In this document: piece after piece, positions 21,600-32,759 of the stretch
Numbering within the stretch: position 1 is the stretch's first letter
Layout: the number at the start of each line of letters is the position of its first letter
Source of the DNA: Nectonema munidae
Taxonomy: Eukaryota > Nematomorpha > Nectonematoida > Nectonematidae
Assembly: GCA_030549495.1 (NCBI GenBank)
Contig: JAUIRK010000235.1
Coordinates: forward strand, 310,001 to 374,000
Length of the DNA: 64,000 bases
Reading direction: 5' to 3'
The notes under the pieces: model-generated
The model's input: only the letters and a program-made list of their open reading frames with translations
Told to the model about the DNA's origin: nothing
Databases searched by the model: none
Translations under genes and position numbers: made by a program

Positions 21600-22900
21600 T
21601 GCAAGTATTACGCAAAATTCCTTAGTGAAGCCATAATGTGTTATATATGTGGAGAAGTCTTGAGTCTTGAAAGCATGAAGCCAGGCAAACTCAAAATTCA
21701 TTTCGAGCGATTTCACTAAGAATTAAGAGACAAGAGTGTTTACTACTTTATAAGAAAGGAAGCTTTCATAAAAGCCAGCCGTTTAAATTCTGAAAATCAA
21801 TTTTAGTTCAAACAAAACTACGTTAGAAGCTTCAAGCAAAATTACTTTAAATAATGCTTGTAGAAAAGTAATCAAATCAAAATGAATTCCTTTATCTAAT
21901 GACACAATAAAAAGGCGAATTTTAGACATGAGTACTGGTATTCTTTTGCAAATCATAACTGCTCTAAAAAATAGTCATGATTATTCACTACAGATGGAGG
22001 GATCAACAGATCTTGTTTGTGGTCTCATCTCATTCTTTATGTACGATATTTTGATAAGAATTTAATAAAAGAGGAATACTTATTTTCTGAACCATTCGCT
22101 ACAACAAATCGCGGAAAAGATATTCTTAAGTTTTTTCAAAAAAAATTTTGGAACATGAAATAAAGTATGGGTAGGAATATGCACAAATAGAGCGTCTTCT
22201 ATGATTGGCTGAAAATCTGGTCTTTAGCTCCTGTGAATAAAATTGCTCTATACACGTTAAATTTGTTCATTGCTTAATTCATCGTTACACATTAGCTATA
22301 GAAACACTTCCTCTTAATCTTCAAGAGATTATCGTCAAAACAGTAAATCATATTTGAAAAGGTGCACAAATTCTAAGATTTTAAGGCACTTCGTGAAGAA
22401 TTGCCATCAGACTATTTTTTGATATTTCTTTCCTGACAAAATTTTGAATCGCTTCTTAGAGTTGTGGGAAGAAGTAAAAAATTTTTTGAAACAAGATTTT
22501 GAATTAAAAAAAAGGTTTCTTTATGAAAAAATGCAAGATAATTTATTTATTTGTTGCAAAAGTTTCTTATTTGGTTGACTATTTTTCTGAAGTAAATTTT
22601 TCAAATTTATCAATCGAAGTTCATCTAGAAATGTTGTTAAAGTTTTTGACAAAGTTGTAGCTTTCAAGCGAAAAGTTGCACTTTATCAAAATAAGTTGTG
22701 AAATTGAGATAGATCATTTTTCTCGGTCAAGACATATGTTTTAATTTCGCTTTCAGAAACTAAAGGCTATCTTTTTGATGAAATTTCAATTTTTTTATCA
22801 GTAATAAATTCATAAAAGTTATTTTCCAAAGTTAGACAACCGTTTTTTGATGCTTGGATTCTAAAACTTTACTCAGATGTGGAAAGAAACTATTAAGATC
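21600..22900 (+). pseudogene. ZBED5-like hAT transposase relic
   Basis: The start carries a BED-type zinc-finger pattern, CVICGEVLSLESMKPGKLKI followed by HFERFH, matching ZBED5/SCAND3-type hAT proteins. Downstream pieces in shifting frames continue the family (for example LELWEEVKNFLKQ and ETKGYLFDEISIF). There are many stops and frameshifts. The 3' part grades into a LINE 3' end starting at about 22.9 kb, so the dimerisation domain is missing. Terminal inverted repeats were not found. Confidence 0.6.
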
Positions 22901-22919
22901 AAACCTCGCATAATCTTTT

Positions 22920-23442
22920 TCAAGGCATAATAAAGTATATTGAAAGGATAGATTATTCTTTTCGAACACCTTCAAGGTTAGTGAAACCTTCTTACCAACT
23001 CCAACTCTCCAATCAATCGGTGATGTATAAAGTGCCTGTATTTTATGAAGTCTATCGTCATACAATTGGAGAAAGCGGTTCATCATTTAAAAAATTCAAA
23101 AAACTCTTCAAAGAGAAAGTAATCTCTGCCTATCCAGAGAGAATTGTCTGCCCTAAGAAATCCTATCCAGAGAGAATTGTCTGCTCTAAGAAAGACTGTT
23201 TTTCCTGTAAATTTTTGTGATTCATTTTTATTGATGTTTTTTTTTAATTTTTTTTATATATTTTATTAATTAATTGTGTTAGACATTCCTAAAGCGGTTT
23301 ATATAAATCTTTGGAAGCTAACCCCATCAATGACATTTTTATCTATAATTTTACTAATCTTGATCTATACAAAAAATATGTATTTTCTTTTTATTAATGA
23401 TCCTATTAATGTTTGAATAAAGTTCTTCTTCTTCTTCTTAAG
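22920..23442 (+). mobile_element. LINE 3' end with (TTC)n tail
   Basis: Encodes a LINE C-terminus: YKVPVFYEVYRHTIGESGSS, FKKFKKLFKEK, then CSKKDCFSCKF-stop. It is followed by a 3' UTR with AATAAAGTTCTTCTTCTTCTT at the end. The same UTR and tail recur at 34.57-34.90 kb and, more diverged, at 52.05-52.55 kb. A 33-bp tandem duplication lies in the coding part (about 23127-23192). The 5' end abuts a hAT relic. Confidence 0.72.
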
Positions 23443-24090
23443 TGAATAAAATTATGAGGGGTTATTGGATGTCTTCATCCTCTTGAGGATTCGGAAGATA
23501 GTGACTAAAAAATATGATGGATTGTTTTCCGTGTCCAACTTCTTCAGGCTATATAGGATCTACACGTCTCCATGATAACTTGAAAAATTTTCTAATTCAC
23601 CAGTCAATATCATTCAATTCAATCAATATCAAGCCATGAAATATTTTTTTGCTCATAATTGGAAGTAAGTTTCAAATCTCAACTGATCAATAAATGATTT
23701 AGCATGATTTAAAGTTATAGCATGTATACTGTTTACAATATTATACTTCATTATATAGGATGCTGACAACTGCTAATCTCAAGTTACATATGTGTATAAA
23801 TTAACTACAACAGGAAATACTCCACTACAAAATGTAGTCATCTTTAGAGGAAAAAGAAAAAATAGAGTTACTATTTTCTACACTACATTCAACCCAAATT
23901 TAATAATGATGACCTTGAGACTATGTATTTTAATTCAAAAAATTTGTTTTGTTTGAAGTAATGGGAAAGTAAAAGTTGAAGCCGTAAATGTGAGGGAAGA
24001 AGGCCAATGCATCTATTCTCCCATTCTATTAAATGCGCGTATGCATGGAGGAGATGATGGTGACCAATGATGGCGAAAAACAATTCTTAC
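23443..24090. other. First recognised K2P intron, nothing else seen
   Basis: AT-rich. The minus-strand open frame at 23889-24083 begins just inside the donor of the TM1 exon and is intronic. Confidence 0.5.
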
Positions 24091-24205
24091 CTAAGAGGAG
24101 ATAGCCAATCAAAATAACGGAAATTCCAACATATGAAAAGAGGTATTTGATGAAGAGTCTCACAAAATGCCGGAGGTTCTTTTTTTCGTATTCGGGATAA
24201 ATGCG
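24091..24205 (-). CDS. K2P channel exon with TM1
   Basis: Encodes a basic N-terminal stretch (RIYPEYEKKNLRHFVRLF) followed by a hydrophobic helix, LFSYVGISVILIGYLLLG, which is a typical first K2P membrane segment. The donor is CTTAG|gtaaga and splits a glycine codon after its first base. This fits the acceptor at 17141, which begins with the last two bases of that codon (GA). The acceptor is placed after a T-rich tract ending in ag at 24207-24206, giving a phase-0 start. The frame stays open a little further upstream, so the 5' boundary is less certain than the donor. No start Met lies in this piece, so at least one more upstream exon is needed. Confidence 0.88.
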
Positions 24206-26010
24206 CTTTATGTATATAGAAAAAAATTAGTAGCAAACACAAATTATGAGGGAAGTGAAGTTTTTTGCAAAATGAATTATGGCGATAAAATTAAAAGTTA
24301 CTTGAAGAATGTGCGCTAAGCTGGGCATACATACAAAATCAAATAACTTAAACATCGCATTGAGCTATCCTTTATATGTGTGCAAACTTGTTAGGCTTTG
24401 TTCATCATAATTATGATGCTGGTAATTTAGTATTCATCATCTTAATCGATAGAAAAAATAATTTGGAGGGAATTGCGTTTAAAATGACTCTACTTCAGAC
24501 AAAATTTCTTGATTAGAGTCTTTAGCATCCATCCATCCATCTCCCTCTGCCTTTGGTTTCATGATGAGTGTGGTGCTTGTATGTTGTATACAATAATTGC
24601 TATTCCTCGCTTTCATTTACTAGCATGACTTATTTTCAAATAATGAATTTGTATTATTAACATTGTGATTATATTTCCAAATTGCTACTATTTTATCAGT
24701 GTTTATAATCCATGCTAACGCTCAGAACTGCGTGCAACCATGAATTTGCAATGCCAAATCCTTTTAAGTTCATCACCACCACCATCATTCAAATCATGAT
24801 TAAGTTTATGATTTCCAAAAATTTAGTCATAATTATGCACTCTTTTAAAGCGAATTGGCAAATGTGTTTATAATAATAAACGAATTGGTTTTTCCAAAAA
24901 AACCAATTTTCCAGTTTTTAAATGATATTGATGTCTTTTTTGCACACTTCAGTGCGACAGTTTTTAAATAAGGTTTTGCTGCTGAAGAGAGTGATGAGGT
25001 TTGAGCATCATCTATACAATTTGCAACCATTTTATTAAGGGAAGCTGAACATGAAAAATTTTAAAATCATTAAATAACATTTCTTTCAGAAAAAATTTGT
25101 TATGAATACATGGACGAAGATGGTGCTGTTGTTGTTGTTGTTGTTGTTCATCATGATGATGAGAATGATGGTAGTAAACATTGAAATGTAGAAGCTATAA
25201 CTAACTTTAATAGTATCATAATGTTAATCATGCAGATGGTGATGATGATGATTGGATGATGATGATGTTCCTCTATTAAACGCTCTCCTGTCTATAATGA
25301 CCAGTTACAATTTCCATCTAATTGAGCTTATTTGACTTTTAATGGTTTCCTTTAGTGATCTCTTTATACAGGTTTGGCTGTATTGATTTTTTTAGTGATT
25401 TATAAGAATAATATTTTATTTACTATTTTTTGTTGAAAAATGTATATTCCTCTCATGTATTTTAAATTTTTTTGAAGCATTGGAACTTATAAAAGTGACC
25501 GAGTATCTAGCAATATCAATAGATTTTAAGATGCTTTTGGGTAATGCAGCAGAATCGATGCATGGCGTGTGCACTGAGATTATTGGATAACTCTCTACCA
25601 ATGAAATTGGTTATGCTACTTGAGTGACATCAAATATGGAGCTATACGTTGTATACACTTAGATTTTGTATTACATTACTGGAGCACATATTCATATTTT
25701 TCATACAAGTCAACTTGTACCAAAATTCAACTAGTCAACATAATGGATGTCATGTGTAAACTGGTATTATGTTCGTGTATATGTTAGTTCTAGGATATAA
25801 TATAAATTCAATGAAGATATCTATTAGGATTCGAAAATTAACGAAAATATCATTACCGGTAAATCCTGGGACAGAAGATATTTTTGTCACTTTTTACCGG
25901 TTTTAATCATTTTTATGCATTTTTGACTATTAAATAATACAAAAAAGACCAATTTTAAAATATATTTCATTAGCTATTAAAACCTTTGAAATTAGATTCA
26001 ATTAAAGAAG
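24206..26010. other. Region upstream of the first recognised K2P exon
   Basis: Contains CATC, GTT (about 25124-25150) and GAT (about 25153-25275) microsatellites and no recognised gene. The K2P promoter or 5' exons could lie here or further right, but I could not place them. Confidence 0.4.
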
Positions 26011-26011
26011 T

Positions 26012-26287
26012 TTAGCATAAATTTGTATTAAAGTTGAGATAAATCATAAAAATATGAACTAACAATATTACTATTTTGAAGAAAAATATGATTTTAAAAA
26101 GCATAAAGCGTCTAAGGTTTTCGGTGATAATCGAGAACAAATCTTTAATAAAAAAACAGCTTTCAGAAGAAAAAGCTCTTTCGCACTCTACGAGTGTTGC
26201 TCTTATTGTTATTACACTTTGATAAAGTTTTTCCAATCTATCTGATCTTTTTCCAGTTGCTTCAAATAACTTCATTTCTTCACTCAA
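26012..26287 (-). pseudogene. hAT transposase C-terminal fragment
   Basis: The minus-strand frame reads MKLFEATGKRSDRLEKLYQS and VECERAFSSESCFFIK, the hAT dimerisation motif (x-E-x-E-R-A-F-S). It aligns with the fragment at 14601-14867 over its whole length but has diverged (SSES in place of SVSG). The upstream catalytic part is not recognisable. Dead remnant. Confidence 0.7.
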
Positions 26288-28369
26288 ACGGTTTCGCTAT
26301 TTAGACATAACAAAGGTCTGACTTTTTTACTTTTTATTAATCAATTATTTGATATATCTTTAAAGAGTTGTATCATCTGTGATGGTGGCTGATTCTTCCA
26401 ATAATTGAGTTTCATAGCTTTGTCACCTTCTTTTGCTTCATTTTCTTTAGAAGAGGGATAAAGCCTGCTGCATATAACTTTGGCTGGATTTTTTACTGTT
26501 TTGTAGTTTGGTAATGAATTTTTTCTGATATTTTCTAATTACTCGCAAAAGGTGTTCGATAACGGTAAAGTAAAAAGTATTTTTACCGATAAATTACCCG
26601 TTTCGAAGCCGAATATCAACTAAAACAACTGCAGTGCTGTCGTCAGATTGTGCGAATTTTCCCCATGACTATAGATGGTGTTTTTGGTTTTTTTTTTAAG
26701 TCAAACGCGACGGAAGTAGTTTTTATAAAAAGTAAGCTTTGCTACATTTTCATATATTTTTTGCTACTGTAGCGCAAAACTTTCTGGCAAACATTGAACA
26801 CAAGTGAAACATTCATATTTAGGTTCACTTTGATTTAGTCTTAGAAGACTTATTACTGAACGAGTTGATATACTTATTTAGGTTCTAATAATGAGTCGTT
26901 CATTCTACCAATTCTTCATCGACTAAATTCCGAGTACAGCTTGAAGAGTTGTAGAGCAAAAAGATGAAATCGATCGTGTCATCATCACACAAAATAATTT
27001 ATTATATATATACGCATACAGTTTTAAAATCCGGATTTCAGAGCCACAAAAATTTGTCTGACACCGGCCCGGATCAGAAATATTTTAGTACCAGGCTCGC
27101 CTAACTTTTTTTTATTAATTTATAAAAAAAAAAGTGATTGTAGTATATCATAGTACAAATATATAAAATATATATCTTAAAAAACAAAAAAAGCAGAAGT
27201 TTTATTATTAAGATTACTTTTGAAAATTTTGATTCCTTTATAATTTTGTATTTAGCAATCGAAAAATAAAAAATATTTGACATTGGTATATTCAAAATTA
27301 AACTGATATGAAAAAGAATTAAAACTTTATATACTCTAAAATATTTTTAAAAGTTTAAGCCCGCAATCTACCCCTGGCAAAAGAGGTTCTGGATCCGCAA
27401 GACAGAGACTTTAAAGGAATATTTATTTTGATTCTTCTACCTATCTCAAGATCAAGATTCTAAAAAGCTATAAAAGTTATGTTAATTTAGTTTTTTATGC
27501 ATTTGAAAGAAGAGATTTCAAAAGATATTGTATTTTATAAACACAGGAGTGATTACTATTGAAAAATAGACCTTTTTCACATAGGTATCAAAATATCTCT
27601 TGTGCCAGACATATGAGCATTATTTTTAATGTTTACGGCTTCCACTCCATGCATGAAAATTCTTTACCTCGCGGCCTGCCTGCGAAGCTCTATTTAGAAG
27701 AATGTAGAATTTGTTAAATGATTGGAAATTTTGAATAAAATAAGCGCATACAAGCACCTTAAATGTATCATATGATGAAAGCTCACCTCCAAAATGTTCA
27801 TGCAAAGAAAGATCCCTCTTACTTGGGAATTTCATATGGAGAAAAATCACGCCAAAATATTTTTATAAAGGATTGCTGTATATCTGTTTTCATAAATGTA
27901 GTTTGTTTAAAAAATTATAAAACTTGAAATCTATTCAAAAAGTTAAAATCATAAAATAGAAGGAATAAAAATACCCAAATAAATATTCTAAATTTATAGG
28001 CGTTTGAGACAAAGCTTATAAACACTTATTTAGTTTGTTTCTTCATGTAGTTTCATATTTTTAAGAGCGCGTAAATTAAAGTGCTATATTTAATTAATTA
28101 GATCTAATTATTATTTATGTCGTCTCTCTGCGTTTTAAGGAAAAACAACCGATACTCTTTTTGGGAAGAAAACACATCCTTAAAGTATTCACATGAGGGA
28201 GAATCTTGCTAAAGTGTTTAGTGTGCTTGTTCTTGCTGTGATTCAAATATGCCTATATAACTTCCAAAAATCATGAAAATGTGACATCGCTTTTGTAAAG
28301 TGAATTTTTTGACATAAAGATTTTAAAGTTGACCTTGGAAATTTTAAGATTCACATGACAGTCAATCTA
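26288..28369. other. AT-rich stretch with no recognised gene
   Basis: Open frames at 27101-27295 and 27626-27850 (minus) show no family. At 27787 a minus-strand GGAG|gtgagc looks like a strong splice donor (see findings). Possible hAT-end-like GC-rich words lie near 27040-27100. Confidence 0.4.
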
Positions 28370-28640
28370 GTGCTAATTTTATTATTTGACTCTACAACAA
28401 TATTCCACTTTGTTTCCGTGAACAATGCTTTGAACTCGTGTCCTCGATGCTTCATTTTTCTACCCTATCCTTGAAAGTCTGTGTTGAATCCTAACTGCGG
28501 CCTCCTGGCTTTTGGATCTTCACAAAATTACCTACATTATTTTCATACTGTTTCGATAATTTGGTTCAGTTGTTTTTGTCATACTTTTCTCATGCGTAAA
28601 CATTCATTTGTAAATAAATAAATAAAAAAAAAATAATAAT
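28370..28640 (+). mobile_element. LINE 3' UTR with (TAAA)n tail
   Basis: Nearly identical to the reverse complement of about 50165-50425 (only a few differences over about 250 bp), including GAACTCGTGTCCTCGATGC and CTAACTGCGGCCTCCTGGC. It ends in AAATAAATAAATA. It is a severely 5'-truncated insert on the plus strand. Confidence 0.75.
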
Positions 28641-30805
28641 AATAAATAGCGCGAAATAAATAGTTTTAGCTGTATTTCATATGGTCAAACAATAATAATT
28701 TTAATAATATATGACAATAATAATATGAACAGATGGTCAAACAATAATAATTTTAATTTTTGAATTTATATTATAAGAAAATAATTAAGGACAAACACAA
28801 GAATCCTTGAAGGATCACAAGAGATTTTTTATGCGCCACTTGTGTCCTTGGGGCATCATTTTGTCACCTTGGTCCAAGTAAGCGTTAAAAAATGTATAGG
28901 GGAAGTAAAATTAAAGTTTTCTTACCTGGCAATGATCTACATTTAATATTGATGAAAAGTGCATTATCTTCTTTATTATCCAAATTCCTTAAACATTTCA
29001 AAAAAAGGAGGAGATTTAACATTAAAAAGACAAAGTCGGACTAACTTCATTTTCCAATACTTATAATTTTGCAAAAAAAATGAATTTTTATAAAACACAA
29101 TTTTTTCTAAAAACTATTCAATCATTTGAAAGTTATTATTTTCTCTTTTATCATTCAAAATGTAGAAATTGATCAAATAATTTTGAATCATTTAAGATAA
29201 ATAGCATAGAAAATCCGAACAAAAAAAGATTTTCACAAAATCAAGATTTGCCCCGACAAATCCGGGCATCTGGTCATCCTATACCAATACTTTGTTTTTG
29301 GAAATATTTTTTTTTTACAATTTCCTTTTTTGACTTTTTATATATTGTTTGTTATCAATATGTCCCTTATACGCTCAGATGCGTGTTCATTTGAAACCAT
29401 ATTAATAATTTGACTATTGTTTTTGCAGTTTAATTGATTTTTGTTTAATTTTATCAATTATATCATTATATTTTTTTCTCAAATAAAAAAAGACATATGA
29501 TTTTTATTTCTTGAGACAATGGCGTCAGTTATAAAACTTTAGCCGTGATTGAACTCTATAGCACTAATTTAATCCAAAGTTGATTATGCTTCACGTGACC
29601 AATGATATTTTAAAATTTCCGTGCAGAATTACTTTTGAAATCTTTTTGAACTACGCAAATCAAATGCAATATAATTTTATGGAAACCTTATTATCCCAGT
29701 ATCAAATATTATGAGTATGAATCCCTTTAAACGTTTCACTAAATCTTTAACTAATTGCTTTTTATGTCATTATGTCTAATTTTACCAAATATATATTTCA
29801 TTTTTTCCAAAACCTCAAGAGATTGAACACCCGAGATGTAGGTATGTATAGTATACTGCTTGAATAGACTTATACTGTCATCTCATGAATAATGTTTGTC
29901 TATTGCTAAATATGTAAGTTGAAATCCACTTAATAACAATATCCAAAACTAGTCCTGATAGCTTTGACTAAGTTAGATGCTTTGTTTCTTACAAAGTTAA
30001 TTTACTTACTTAGTTTGTCAGTTATCTCTAACTCTTAAGTAAATTCTCGTAATTACCTTCGGTTAATTGATAAATCTCTTTTCGGTTGTCGACTAAATCT
30101 CCTTTTGTCTACGAAATCTCATGTATTCAAATAATTTACTACCCTTTTTTGAATTAGTCTCTGGTTTGAATCCAGTATCAAACATACTCTATACTCTTAA
30201 TTAGGCAGAAACAAAGCCTAGACGCTTCCATTTTTAAGAATACAAATCTATGAAAGCAGGTATTAATTTTGTTAATCAGTCAATATTCGATGAGGATAAA
30301 ACAAACCCATTTGTTATATTAAATTTAGAATGAGATTTTTAAGAGCTTTTTTTTTATTAATCCCAATTCTTCTGTCAAATGAAATGAACAGAAATGCTTG
30401 ATAAGTTCGTGGCATCATCCTATCGGATATGATTTATACTCTAGAAAGATTCCTGATCCAATCTCAACCTTCTTTTTTCATCAAGAACGGTAACTTTTAC
30501 TGCAAATCTATAACTTAGTTAAACACATTTTCACAGGTCAGTGTAAATATTTAGTTTGTACAGGAAAATTTGTCAGACGGAGATTTGGCCTACAATGTTA
30601 TTATATTATTTTTTAATATTGATATTTACATACCCTATTGATTAAAAAATTTTTATGTTTTGACAGGCTTTTTTTGAATTTATTCTTATAAAAAGTTTTC
30701 GTACATTTTCAAAATATTTTCCAATTTGGATTATATTTTTTCCATTGATAAAAAATATTTTTTGAATTCTAATTATCTTTAAAAAGCAACTAAAAACTAA
30801 CACCA
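28641..30805. other. AT-rich stretch, possible hAT end only
   Basis: On the minus strand TAGGATGACCAGATGCCCGG (about 29281-29262) resembles hAT termini, but no partner end was found. Nothing else is supported. Confidence 0.35.
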
Positions 30806-31100
30806 ACTAAAAATAAAAAGACTTTTTTTTAAATGAACTTTATGAATTTATTTTCAAATATTATTTTTTATAAAAAAAATTTCTAATTATAATTTTTTCT
30901 AATTTATTTTTAAAAAAGTTTATTAAACTATTTTTAAGCTAATTTTTAATTAAAACTAAAAATTAAAAGGCATTTTTTTAAATGAACTTTATGAATTTAT
31001 CCTTAAAAATTATTTTTTATAAAAAAAAATTTCAAATAATTTCTTTAAGTTTATTTTTTAAATAAGTTTAAAATCATTTTTTAAGTAAATTTTTATTTCA
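30806..31100. repeat. Two-copy tandem duplication of about 148 bp
   Basis: AAATGAACTTTATGAATTTA occurs at about 30830 and again at about 30979, each followed by TTTTTTATAAAAAAAA and related AT-rich words. The copies have diverged. Confidence 0.55.
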
Positions 31101-31935
31101 TTCATAAAAAAAAATTTGAAAAAAAATTTAAAAAAAATGCTAAGGACTATATAATGGATGACAAGAGATCGTTTTGAATTTCTTGACTTGTCATGAACAA
31201 TACTGCTATCCATAAGAAACGAAGTGGAAAAATATAATGAAGGTAACACTTTGTATAATAAAATAATTTTTTAAATATATCGAAGAGAAAGAAAAGTGTT
31301 TTGAGGTTTCGTAGCCAATAATAAGTATAGAAGAAGGAGGTGTGTAAGAAAAGGTTTGGGTGAAGAAGAAGAAGAAGGAAATAATCAGTATCTTACATGC
31401 ACACCTATTTCGGCTCATTTCAAATTTCAAATTGAAATAAATAATAGAATAAAATAAAAATATAAGAGACGAGTTAAAAATGAAAAAAGACCCACAAGAC
31501 AAGTGAAAATGGTATATAGTATAATAAAATATTCAAATAATCTTAAATATATGTTTGCGACAAAAGATTGATGTCGATTTGATGATAAAATACATCATCC
31601 ATTATTTCATGAGCGTAAACTTGCGATTATAAGAAAAGATTGATATTTTTATTCCATTTAATTGAAATTTTATATATTTTCAATCAATTATTACCATCGC
31701 ATTAAAATAGGTGAGTAAAATTTTACACAAAAATTCTAACTATATAAGTGGATTCTCTCAACTTTCATGATTTTTTCATCTTGATATATAAGATGGTTAT
31801 AGTAGTTTGGCAAGACCACTTATACCTTCTATGTTATATATTTTATGTTGTGTTCCGTAATCTTACAATGCCACTGTTTAATTTTAGTAATCAAGCAAGC
31901 ACTTTTTTGAGAAAAGTATCATATGAATATATTAA
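31101..31935. other. AT-rich stretch, no gene recognised
   Basis: Short chance frames only. Confidence 0.45.
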
Positions 31936-32065
31936 CCCATTTAAGGCTAAGCAAAGCAGACGATATCTAAAAAAACGCAGACGATTTATATTCAAAGTCA
32001 TTGAAAAAAGCAGACGAAGATGAAATTACTTATGTTCAAAAATAGGAACATTGGCCGTAAATGGG
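31936..32065. mobile_element. 130-bp TTAA MITE, copy 1
   Basis: It is flanked by TTAA on both sides (31932-31935 and 32066-32069). Its ends are CCCATTTA and TAAATGGG. TTAA targets and CCC-starting ends are the piggyBac signature. It contains the word GCAGACGA three times. Only about four bases differ from the copy at 59019-59148. Confidence 0.85.
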
Positions 32066-32759
32066 TTAATCTAAAATCACTATAAAAAGAAAAAAACCAG
32101 GCCTCTAAGTTATAGAAGGGGAAAAACATCCATTATAAGATAAGGAGCATGTGTACGAAGTAAGAAAGACATTTCATACCAGTTGAAGATTATTTTTCAC
32201 TTTAGTGGAGATAGCGAGCGTTTGACAGCGAATTTCATAGTGTACTCTGTAATGATAATAATCGATGATAATTATTGTATGTAATTTAATGATATAGGCA
32301 TTTCAAATTTAATTACACAGACCATTAATGATCTATGCCACCCATCAACGCACAATAGATATCATAAAATTTAAATGAATTATCTCGCTTCAACTCACCT
32401 CAAGTGATTTAAATGGCATTCCTGCAATAGGCCTTCCATGAAGAGATGCAAACACTCCAAATCTAAACCTCTTTCTTCACTATACTATATTATTGATTTA
32501 GTGTTTTTTATTTCATTTAAATTATTTGTAGAAATTAGCTTTGTCGCATTCTTAGAACAGTTTCTTTGCAAATTATTTTACTTTTATTCACACCCTTTAT
32601 GAGAACAGCTGACCAAGCATTAATTACCTAATCTCGTTGCAGTGCACAAAATTTTTACATACTCACATTTTCATGATACCAGTGTCGTATATCGAATATT
32701 GATTTTGCTCCATACCTGTGACAACATACTGTTGACTATCATTCCAATGAAAGAGAGAA

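Larger units (their letters stand above)
4350..24205 (-). other. Two-pore-domain (K2P) potassium channel gene, spliced, 5' end not found
   Basis: K2P channels are dimers at the cell membrane that carry potassium leak current and set resting potential. Each subunit has four membrane helices and two pore loops. The pieces on the minus strand read in order TM1, cap, pore 1 (filter TTIGYGN), TM2, charged loop, TM3, pore 2 (filter TTIGFGD), TM4, stop. Exon phases agree at every junction: 115 + 297 + 176 nt closes a codon, and the last exon starts in phase 0. With the likely small exon at 8781-8864 the visible coding length is 1083 nt, or 360 residues. The intron inside the first-pore glycine codon is a known hallmark of animal K2P genes. 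The N-terminus and promoter upstream of 24205 were not identified. Subfamily (TWIK, TASK or Drosophila sandman-like) cannot be fixed by eye. Introns of about 7, 0.8, 7 and 4 kb hold most of the mobile DNA in this half of the window. Confidence 0.93.

Noticed and set aside
23889-24083. 64-codon minus frame just after the TM1 exon donor
   Set aside because: It lies inside the intron and has no membrane or family pattern.
25120-25280. GTT/GAT-rich tract as a coding repeat
   Set aside because: Plain microsatellite with no open frame of note.
27626-27850. 74-codon minus frame as a host gene
   Set aside because: No motif or splice partner for the frame itself. Only the donor-like site within it was kept, as a weak lead.
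31206-31502. 98-codon minus frame with hydrophobic stretches
   Set aside because: Phe/Ile/Ser-rich composition follows from AT-rich DNA; no pattern of a real membrane protein.
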